From positions 1-20,326 of the forward strand of contig JAHLWZ010001091.1 in the NCBI GenBank assembly GCA_020536535.1: a stretch of DNA of 20,326 bases, read 5' to 3'. The position numbers were made by a program, and so were the translations under genes. How positions within the stretch are numbered: position 1 is the first letter of the stretch; the number at the start of each line of letters is the position of its first letter. Below, piece by piece: positions 8,926 through 17,679 of this stretch. The notes under the pieces are model-generated. The model had not been told where the DNA came from, made no database searches, and saw only the letters and a program-made list of their open reading frames with translations. Source of the stretch: Pelomyxa schiedti. Lineage: Eukaryota; Evosea; Pelobiontida; Pelomyxidae.

Positions 8926-10038
8926 TCATAGTATGTTACAACATCCTTTGGGGGCCTTGGTGGCTGGAGATTTGCGCATCGGTTGCTTTTTTGCTTTATC
9001 TTTGCTTTTATCTCCATAGACACCCGGTTTGCTGGTTTTGTTTTTGTGTTATTTTGGAAAGCTAACGTGTCAATCAGCATACTCTCTTTCTATCTCTTCC
9101 ACAAAGGACTGAAAGAATCCATTAATATCGAGTTTCGGGTCAATTGCACTCAGCTCCCGAAATTCCAGAACGTGCCGGCTTGCAAATTCCTGAAGGTTGA
9201 GTGACTAAGAGCGATGGATTGTAATACAAGAGATAGTACTTGCACTTCCGCTCTTGGTACAAGGCGATTGGAATCTAGATCAATCTTGTTTGCTACGATC
9301 ATCTTTTTTTATCGTTTGGGAAGTGAGAAATGACATATTGACTCACCACTCTCACGCAATCTTCACTGCTGGTGTACCGTGCAACCTCTGATAACCATTC
9401 TTCCACTCTTCCGAAAGACTCTGGATCTAGACACAACTATATGAACACCATAATACTGTAACGTATCCTTACTTGTGACATCGAACATAAGAACAATACC
9501 AGTAGCATCTCTGTAATAGGCCCCAGTTATGTTTCGGAATCTGTGACAAAGATAAGATTCCCGCTTATTCTATTGCTAAGCGCACTTTTCTTGACCAGCA
9601 GTATCCCACTACCGCGGAGTTAGAGCCAAAGAAGTAAAAGAGTGGCGGGGATATACAATTTGGGCCCGTATGTCAACTCCGTCGACATTGAATTTTTTCA
9701 ATTTCTGCTGGAAAGTCATTCTAAGAGTATATGTATGATAGGAACGCACGTAATCAGGAGAATGCTCAGGAGAACCTTCATCTTCCTTGAGAAAAGAATT
9801 AAATCACAAGGAAACCTGCTGTTGTATATATATTACCTGTAAGCGATCGAAAATAGTAGCTGCGACAAAAATAAATAAGTACCAATACCGCATCCACCAC
9901 AAAAAAAAAGTGACAACGCACTTTTTCCTACGCCGAGGTCTCCAAGAAGAAGTATTTTCTGTACAACATCGCTTCGCAACAAGTTAACTCAACATTGGTA
10001 GAAAGGAAGGCTACATACGAGCCTCCAAGAAACGACAT
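8926..10038 (-). CDS. Rab-like small GTPase A, C-terminal CC motif
   Basis: Eleven exons (minus): 10038-10019, 9971-9922, 9859-9837, 9785-9750, 9707-9657, 9608-9586, 9540-9473, 9426-9347, 9302-9240, 9189-9083, 9031-8926; 208 residues, the normal Rab length. P-loop GDLGVGKT at 17-24, WDTAGQEKF from about 61, NKID at 122-125, SAID near 152. The last exon gives a basic hypervariable tail (KDKAKKQPMRKSPATKAPKG) ending CCNIL, a Rab11-like di-cysteine geranylgeranylation site. Switch I lacks the T-I-G triplet: the region reads EDEGSPEHSPDYQKLKKF. The 42-nt intron at 9749-9708 is in frame and open, but the paralogue B has an intron at the same codon, which argues it is removed. Rabs cycle between GTP and GDP forms to direct vesicle traffic; the compartment is not inferable. 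Confidence 0.85.
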
Positions 10039-10442
10039 GTTGTCCGTTCAAGATCCAAAACCACACGCACAGTGCGTAATTATTATTTTTATGAACAAAG
10101 AGAAAGTGAACACCAAATTTTGACATTAGTTGCCTGCACTCGGAAACACGTTCCGGCGGAATGTGACATTCGAAGAATGTGCGGTTCGGAATGTGCCTTC
10201 GTGCTGTTGCTTGTTTATGCACCGTTGCTATTCTATTTCCGGCATTATCTAATACCTAATAAGCAGAGAGTCGTTAGCACTTGGCCCTTTTGTGTCCAGG
10301 GGAGTACCATCAATCAACTCACTTTTGAGCGAAAAAGAGCCTAACGTTTTTCTGAGAGCAGGACAAAGACAGTTCAATCATAACAATAATACGAAACGTG
10401 AACGTATCGCGGTGTGTGAGATCTGAGGTGCTGACGTGAGTG
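10039..10442. promoter_or_regulatory. Shared bidirectional promoter region between the two Rab genes
   Basis: 404 bp between two divergently transcribed Rab start codons, with no convincing gene. It holds a repeated GGAATGTG element near 10158 and 10189, and an inverted repeat CATTC-GAA-GAATG around 10167-10179. I see no clear TATA box at a standard place. Open frames across it have no family resemblance. Confidence 0.4.
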
Positions 10443-11657
10443 ATGTCGTTTGGGTAAATTTGTTGGATTCAATGGGAGTGCGACTGTATTGTCGACGTAT
10501 TTGTTTGGTTTGTTGTTGTGGCTCATCGGCACGTAGATCCGAACCATACTTCAAACTGCTTCTGCTGGGTGACCACGGCGTTGGAAAGAGTTGAGCCCAC
10601 TCCTTTTTTCCTATTGTAATAGCTTCTAGTGAGTTGTATTGTTTTGTTTACTGACACTTTTTACAGCTACGGTCTTGGGAAGAATTCAAGTAAGCTTTGA
10701 CGTTATACGCGTTCCTCTTTAGCCAGTGAACAATTAACTCTTCCTAGGAAGATCCCAGCAGTGGGAGACCGGATTATGCAACAGATTATGTACAATAAAC
10801 ATACCTTTATCGTTGTCAAACACAATTCAGAAAATCAAAACATGGGATGTTGAAGGAAGAAGTATTAAGACACAAATTGTGCGCTTCCTTTGCCTTTTCC
10901 TTTTCTGTCATTAATTTATATTTGGGAACAGTGGGATACCGCAGGACAGGAGAAGTATGCTTTAGTTTTTATGATCATTTGAATAAACAACACCTACAAA
11001 CAACAAAAGATTTCGAACTATAACAGGCAATTTATCTTTTGCACATTCAACGTATAACCAGTCTTCAGGATCATATTACAGAGGTGCCAAAGGTGTATTA
11101 TTACTCGTTAGCTGTACAGGTGAGCCATTTTGTGAACAATCATTCCATCAACTATATCAAACAAGATATCGAATCATTCACTAGTGCGGAGCAATGGCTG
11201 AGTGATATTGAAAGATATGCTATGGAAGAAATGACTATTGTAATCTCCGAACCAACATATTAAAGATCTCACTGCCCCGCACCAACAGATTTTGATTGCC
11301 AACAAAATTGATCTGGCAGAGAAAAGGGTAGTTCAAACTTCAGCAATGAAGGTTATTTTTACTACAAGTTTCTCGGTACTCACTTTAACAGGATTGGGCG
11401 GACCAACACGGTACTCTGTTTATAGAAATATCCGCGATTGATCCGTCCCTTGATATTGACAGTGTTATTAAACCTCTGGTTTCCTCTATTTACCAACGGC
11501 AAAGGTACCTACCCAATTTCGCGAACTACAACAAACCACATCAACATAAAGGGGCGACGGGCGGTCGTCAACGCCGGTCGGAACCGAGACTATACACTTA
11601 AAAAAGCGGCGAGGTACTACAGTAAAGAAGCCAGCCAACAAATGCATGCTACTGTAA
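10443..11657 (+). CDS. Rab-like small GTPase B, C-terminal CAAX-type motif
   Basis: Twelve exons: 10443-10453, 10537-10589, 10667-10689, 10748-10789, 10831-10878, 10932-10954, 11010-11026, 11069-11119, 11166-11239, 11289-11351, 11392-11504, 11552-11657; 207 residues. P-loop GDHGVGKT at 15-22, WDTAGQEKF near 60, ITGSYYRGAKGVLLLVSCT, NKID at 119-122, EISAID. The tail LKKRRGTTVKKPANKCMLL ends in a single-Cys CMLL box, expected to be geranylgeranylated. Switch I is short: PDYATDYKIKTW, keeping a Thr but losing the following I-G. Exon ends match paralogue A almost one for one (23-nt, 23-nt, 63-nt and 106-nt exons shared), so the pair arose by duplication after the introns were in place. The extra intron 11027-11068 begins with GC instead of GT. 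Confidence 0.85.
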
Positions 11658-11833
11658 AAAGAGGGAAACAAAAAACCCAACACCCATTGTACATTCAGGC
11701 CCAACCCTCAACACACCACCAACAACAATCACGATCACAGCTCACGGGGTCAACACCCCTGATGCGGCACAATTTCAATCAAGTTGGGCTTTCCGTTTCT
11801 TCGTTTTTTCTTTTCGTCATCCCATCATCAGCC

Positions 11834-13282
11834 ATGTCGTCGTCATCATCGTCGACGACGACGACGCGCCGGCACTCGTTCACCGAGGCGCGGTTCGATA
11901 GCCCCACGTGGTGCGACCTATGCAAGGGCTTCGTCATGTCTCCGTTCGGCAAGCAGGGCTACACGTGCTCCCACTGCGGCACCAAGATCCACTCCAAGTG
12001 CCTCCCCTCCGCCCTCGATCTGCCCTGCCCCTCCCACGCCCCTCCTATGCCACAGCCCCCTGAACCCCCTGACCATGGCCATGACCCTACTGGTGGTAGT
12101 GGTGGAGGGGAACCCATCCCGGAACCCCCCTCGCAGTCGCAGGCACACGATTACAGCCACGGTGACGAGGAGGCCGATGCCGAGGGTGCAGCTGACTCCT
12201 CGTCTTCTGCGTCTGATGCTGGTAGTAGCTCGATACTGCAGCAGTCGGCCATTGCGTTGCAGCAACAGAGGAGGTGCACGGCCCAGCAGCAGGCGATATA
12301 CCACCAGCGGCAGGCGGTTCTCGACGGGGGTATAGGCACCTGCGGCCTCTGTGCTTGCAACAACCTCCTGCAGAGGCAGTGCTTCACAAAGCAGAACTTT
12401 GAAACCATTGCTGACTTCCTCATCCCTGACAGTTCTTCTTCTTCTTCTTCCTCATCATCATCATCAACACCTGCAACCGCAACTACTGCCACGGCACCCA
12501 ACTCTGATGATACTCCACAATCACCGGCACAGTCAAAGCTGACTTCCAGTGGTGGAGTGTCTTCGTTGCTGTTATCCAAGTTGTCCTCTTCATCTTCCTC
12601 TTCCACAAGTCAAGGAAAACCAGTAGAGGCAAGGCACAAGTTCGCCCTGGGTCTTGGCTTCTATGATGCAAATGTAGTAATAGCCGCGCTGCAGATGGTT
12701 GGCCTGACCTGCACCTGGCATGATGGCCGCAACCCCGTGAAAGGCCACCACCTTATCTGCAAGAAACCCACCACATCGGAATCACCATCATCCTCTAACT
12801 CTCCTTCTTCTGCACAAGAAGCTTGTGCCACATCAACTCCAACAGTAACCTTTTCACCAACACTCTCCCGCATCAACCTCAGTGCTTCCACTCTCATACA
12901 AGTGCCAGAACCGGTGCCAACTGACACGCTCAGCATCATTGGTGTGATTATCAATGTATCCCAGACTGTGAAGTGGAGGGGCGCGTCGTTTGGTGCCACC
13001 GGCATACCACTGCTTTCATCCATAGGTGTAGGTCTGTCAGTTGCGAGGCACTGGATATCTTGCCGGAGTATAGATGATACATGGTATGTGGCGAGTTTGC
13101 CAGTTTCAGTTTCCTAAGTGATTATTAGGTATGTGTTTGATTCAATGCATAGTACTCCAGACCTTCTTGGTACGTTGGTTGAAGCGGTCATATTTCTCAA
13201 TGAATGTATCAAGGCCGGTGCAACTATAATAAAAGTGTACAAGAGAACGTTAAGTGATGGCAGTGATGATTCGAGAGAGTAA
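11834..13282 (+). CDS. C1 zinc-finger / Josephin-domain protein
   Basis: Two exons, 11834-13083 and 13129-13282 (45-nt intron, phase 2), 467 residues. Residues 14-62 form a C1 domain with the spacing H-x12-C-x2-C-x14-C-x2-C-x4-H-x2-C-x8-C (HSFTEARFDSPTWCDLC, GYTCSHCGTKIHSKC); C1 domains bind diacylglycerol or act as protein docking fingers. A Pro/Gly/Ser-rich linker follows. From about 155 a Josephin domain, the cysteine protease fold of ataxin-3 deubiquitinases, is recognisable: IYHQRQ, LCACNNLLQRQCFTKQNFET, GFYDANVVIAALQMVGLTCT, then RHWISCRSIDDTWYVFDS carrying the catalytic His and the Asp. Poly-Ser and Thr/Pro stretches interrupt it. The segment after the presumed catalytic Cys is three residues shorter than in Josephins (LCA-C-NN versus LCAxHxLNN), so activity is uncertain. 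The gene lies 176 bp downstream of Rab B. Confidence 0.82.
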
Positions 13283-13428
13283 AGGAGTTGGAGATTTTGT
13301 AATGAAAGAAAACAGAATTTGCACAATAATAATTCTTTTATATTTCCCTTGTTATACATAAAATGGAAATCTGTTTTTGGGATCAGATGTAGAAAGAGGA
13401 AAAGTAGAAAACCGGTACCTTTGGTTTG

Positions 13429-15639
13429 TTAGAGACCTTGACCCCAGACTCCAATAAGGCTACGGCGGAGCGGATTTGCTGGCCATGTAATACCGGAGCG
13501 TGGGTGATGGGTGGTTGTGGGAAGGTTAATGACCGGTGGGTCGGGAAGCGCTAGAGGTCCGGTGTCAGCCGGGCTTGGGTGTACCGGGGGTGTTAGGCTG
13601 AATTTAGATAACGCGGAGTCGGAGTCATTAAACCGGCCATCAGAAAAGGAACTGATATCGTCTGCAGGAATTGGAGAGCGTTTTGGCGGGAAATTTCCGG
13701 ATTGGCCAGTTTCAGGGGACAAGGCAGGGCTGAGAGGTTGCTGTTGGGAGAATTGCTGTGTGAATTGACGCTGTCTGTAATTACTTGCAATCGATATGAT
13801 TGTATCTGCAAAGGCTAATGCCGCCGAGGTCGAAGAGCGCAGAAACAATTCTGGATCCACCATTTCAACACCAAGCAAAGCAAGGTTACTGTCATCATCC
13901 CGGATCACATCGATACGCATATAGGGCACAATATCATTTGGAGGAGATTGCTCCACGAAGCCGCAAGTACACAAATAAGCACAACCAATAGAGCCGCATG
14001 CGCATTTCCCAATCTGTTTATCATTGAGTATTGACAGGGTAGCCTTTTGAACAGTGACAGCGAAGAAGAGTTCGTCATCAGTAGGAATATGGTGGGAATA
14101 TGAGGCACCATGTTCTCCTTGTGTATTGTACTCACAGGCTTGTACATGACCGTGATGGGAACTATGACTGGTATGATGGGCCAATGCACTTGCAGAGGAG
14201 GAACGTGCAACATGGCGAATACAGTGTGAAAACATGCCATTGAAAAAAATGAAGCAAAGTTCTCCTTGGTCGTAATGAGTAAGGCCCCGGTGAATTACAA
14301 TTTGTCCACTCTCGCAAGCTCTTTGCATCAGTGATACTCGGTGTTGTACATAATCAGAAGAGGTAGACTTAGTAGAATAATTTACAAGATTTTGTCCAGC
14401 TAGTGATACAAAAATGGGAGCACAGTCACCAGTGAGTGGTGCACTTCCCACAGCAGGTTTTACAACAGAACTTGTCCACCCCCGGTCTCTTAGTAGGCCG
14501 TATATATGCAAGGAGTCTGAAGCATGATTTACAGAATAGGAGCTTTGCGAATCCAAGGAAATTTCTGGCATTGGGGGAATTTGCGGCTCCATTTTGTTGT
14601 GGGTGTGAGGGAAGTGTTGATAAGGTTGGTGTGCTACGGATTCTTGTGGAAGGAAGAACATGGGTGCACATGTGATCCCACGCTGAGAGAGATCTTTCAT
14701 ACACTGGAATCTATCAAGTGACCACTCAATTGCTTCCAGGGGATTATAGAGGCATGCAACCTAGAAATATTTTAGTGACAGAAGTTAAGCATGGTGATGT
14801 GAAGGTAAAAATATATATAATGGGGATGCGGTAGGAGGACTCATATTGCACGATAGATGCCAAACAATCTCTCTTTTTGGCAGGCAAAAAAAGGTCATGT
14901 TGTTTGGACCAATAGATAGATGTTCAAGGTGTCAGTGAGGAATTTGGGTCACCTTCGAAACGGAATTTGCCCATTCTTTGAAAGTGCGGAGATGTTTATG
15001 CACATTCCATACGCTCCTCGCAACAACAACGTCAAATGACGACCACACGATGTTGGGATCGTCCCACACAACAATGCTCACCACACTTCTCCCGTCCATT
15101 GTGCCGTAAGCATATCCCGGAGTAGATGAATTCCCCCAAAGGGAAGGCGGCGGCGGATTTGCCGCAAACGCAGTGCCGCTCGCGGAAGCATAATATGGAG
15201 AGGCCGAAGCCGAAGTCGCAGGAGATTTCATAGCCAAGTCAGACTGTTCTGACCCCTTCATGAGAACAGACAAGGCCGAGGTCAAAGTAGGAAGCTGTGG
15301 CCGCGAAATGTGGCCGCCCTGGGACGACACCCCGTCGGGGCGAGGTGATCGAGGAGACCCAATCGTCGACATCGGCGCCGCGGCGGCCGAGAACGAGCGG
15401 CTCCGCGTGGGCGAGGGCGACGACGCGCGGGGCGTCGTGGATTGCAAGGGGGACATGGGCTGCGCCAGGACCGGGGTGGCCAGCGGCGCGAGGTACGGGC
15501 TGGAAAAGGGCGTCGGCGTCGGCGACGGGGTACATGAAGGGTTAGGCGACGTGTGTAGCCGCTGTTGCAAAGCCAAAAGCAGAGAGTAGTTGTCCTGTTG
15601 CGAAACTGCGTCCAAAGACGACACTATTGCGATACGCAT
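13429..15639 (-). CDS. ATP-grasp family ligase-like protein with long disordered and His/Cys-rich insertions
   Basis: Exons (minus) 15639-14953 and 14760-13429 with a 192-nt intron, the longest here; 672 residues. The start MRIAIVSSLDAVSQQDNYSL, then VVSIVVWDDPNIVWSSFDVV, RSVWNVHKHLRTFKEWANSV, LYNPLEAIEWSLDRFQ and MKDLSQRGITCAPMFF follow the pre-ATP-grasp domain of a bacterial-type family (COG0189-like). VVKPAVGS supplies the ATP-binding Lys, and HYDQGELCFIFFNGMFSHCI, PYMRIDVIRDDD and ALLGVEMVDPELFLRS supply the metal/ATP-binding core. Such enzymes join a carboxylate to an amine through an acyl phosphate; the substrate is unknown. Two insertions are unusual: about 120 Pro/Ser/Thr/Ala-rich residues near residue 30, and a His-rich then Cys-rich segment (AHHTSHSSHHGHV, GKCACGSIGCAYLCTCGF) inside the catalytic core. 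The C-terminus is low complexity. The start is set at the Met fitting the family; an upstream in-frame Met exists at 15675. Confidence 0.8.
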
Positions 15640-15875
15640 AGTGGTATTGATCTGAAATCGTTTTCCAGAAAACAATACAAGTCAGGGACTGAGCTGAATT
15701 CTCACGACCTGCAATCCAGTACTCTGATCACTCCGAGAGGTTGTTTGTAGCTACAGTAGTTCCCTGCAGTGACATTTCGAAGTTTCAAGATTGACGGGTT
15801 GTACGCAGAAAAAGAAAAAAACCCCTTCAGGCGGTACCACCCTCGAGCGGCAACAAACAGCAAAAGAACAATAAG
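15640..15875. promoter_or_regulatory. Divergent promoter region between ATP-grasp and small membrane protein genes
   Basis: 236 bp between two divergent start codons. A good splice acceptor (CGATTTCAG on the minus strand, ending near 15652) sits just upstream of the ATP-grasp ATG and may belong to a 5' UTR intron. No other motif is recognised. Confidence 0.3.
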
Positions 15876-16250
15876 ATGGGGTGCTCGTTTGGACAACTTA
15901 TTTGGGCCATCATTTGGTTCTTCTGTTTGCTCATCGTTTGGCCGTTCTCTTTCCTCGCCGCCTGTATGTTTTTTTTCTTTGTATTAACATACTCTCTACT
16001 TATTCAATCTTATTAACATAGTGTTTTCCATCCTTGTTGCTCTGGTTGTTTTTTAACCTTTATCTAGTCCTGTACGTACTCATTTGTCCTTTTGCGGCGT
16101 GTTTGGACTTCTGCGGGTCATTCGAGCACGCGTTGCTCAAAGGTACCAACTGTGAACGCTTCCCCTACCGCAATCCTAACATTTTTTTAAGTCGTGAGGT
16201 TCCCTCTTCTTTGTGCCGAAAACATGGTCAAGGGCAAGGAAGGCTGCTAA
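15876..16250 (+). CDS. Small Cys-rich membrane protein of unknown function (73 residues)
   Basis: Three exons: 15876-15963, 16068-16142, 16192-16250; phases agree and the protein is 73 residues. It starts MGCSFGQ, so Gly2 and Cys3 offer an N-myristoylation plus palmitoylation site. Residues about 7-45 are a long hydrophobic stretch (LIWAIIWFFCLLIVWPFSFL, then AAFLYVLICPFAACLDF) with a central Pro, consistent with one bent or two short membrane helices. The tail FEHALLKGVRFPLLCAENMV and KGKEGC is amphipathic with several Cys. The overall pattern recalls very small uncharacterised animal membrane proteins with an LLKGVxxPxxCAxNM tail, but that is from memory and needs a search. Coding status is supported because the splices restore a continuous frame that ends with Cys-stop and keeps this tail. 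Confidence 0.65.
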
Positions 16251-16294
16251 AAATCCCTCACTCTTTTCTACACTGTAACACAAGAAAACAACAA

Positions 16295-16300
16295 AATAAA
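16295..16300 (+). terminator. Candidate poly(A) signal AATAAA for the small membrane protein gene
   Basis: AATAAA, 45 bases after the stop codon at 16248-16250, in the 159-bp gap before the convergent ARF gene. Confidence 0.35.
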
Positions 16301-16409
16301 AAACCTAACTGTCACCCTCGCTCAAGAGAGTGATAGTTATCTCTTTTTTGTTGTTTTTCTAGTCATTATACATATAGTATTCACAGGGATATACAGTCAC
16401 CACCCGGCA

Positions 16410-17130
<721 letters not shown>

Positions 17131-17249
17131 TTACTGTTTGCTTTCTTTTGTTTTTTGTTGGGTTCTCGACTTCCTTTTGTTTGGCTTTTTTTCCGTCGTG
17201 GGCATGCAACGACGCGGCAACGTGTCTTCCTTCTTTGAAAAAAAACTGT

Positions 17250-17441
17250 ACTCTCAGAACCTATTCAAACGGAAGTGGGGCTGACCACACGAGGCGGCAG
17301 TGCAGTGCCTGGGCAATCAGGAGGGCACCCAAGTTGGCGGCGGAGCAAGCCCCACCACCAACCAGGCACCCCCAGCAACCCCACGAAAGCTGAAAAGAAC
17401 AGATACTACACTTGATCTTAGCCAAAAGGCCGAGAAGGTAT
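17250..17441 (-). ncRNA. U2 spliceosomal snRNA (3' half divergent)
   Basis: On the minus strand, from 17441, the sequence carries the U2 5' domain: stem-loop I (CUUCUCGGCCUUUUGGCU), the U6-pairing stretch (CUAAGAUCAAG) and the branch-point recognition sequence GUGUAGUAUCUGUUCUU. This ~47-nt block is nearly identical to U2 from most eukaryotes. Beyond it the sequence is GC-rich and unlike standard U2: a possible stem IIa (CAGC/GCUG), a strong hairpin around GGGGCUUGCUCC comparable to stem III, and a loop with CUGCACUGC. No AUUUUUGG-type Sm site is found between stems II and III; a U8 run occurs near the 3' end. The 3' boundary is set only by the usual ~190-nt length. It could be the working gene or a 3'-diverged pseudogene. 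Confidence 0.8.
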
Positions 17442-17679
17442 GAGTTTCTTATGGAAATCCGAAGCGTTAAAAAACGGGGCGCAGACTGCGTCTTATGGGA
17501 CTGAAGATTTGGTTTGATTGACTGATCAGTCGGTGGTGATTGTGTATACGAGCCACGGCATCACCCATTCCCAAACGATCCTGGACAACCAAACAACTCG
17601 TTGCGTGTGTCTGCTTCGTTGTGGTATCATGATCCCGTTAACAGAAATCAAAAGGGCGCCGTTTCGTTTTGATGGCAAC
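17442..17679. promoter_or_regulatory. Divergent region upstream of U2 (minus) and the second TRIM-like gene (plus)
   Basis: 238 bp with no gene seen. On the minus strand a T6/A-rich stretch at about 17468-17474 lies near -30 of the U2 5' end, and two CCATAAGA-like copies occur near 17447-17456 and 17491-17498; these could be snRNA promoter elements. This is inferred from position only. Confidence 0.3.

Noticed and set aside
9989-10344. Open frames on both strands in the Rab intergenic region
   Set aside because: No homology pattern, no consistent splice structure, and overlap with each other.
12434-12463. CRISPR-like or tandem repeat array at the TCT/TCA repeats
   Set aside because: These are simple triplet repeats encoding poly-Ser; there are no spacers.
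14761-14952. Intronic snoRNA in the long ATP-grasp intron
   Set aside because: I could not find a convincing C box and D box pair on either strand.
15239-15589. Open frames on the other strand/frames of the GC-rich ATP-grasp insert
   Set aside because: They are shadows of the Pro/Ser/Ala-rich coding frame created by GC-rich composition.
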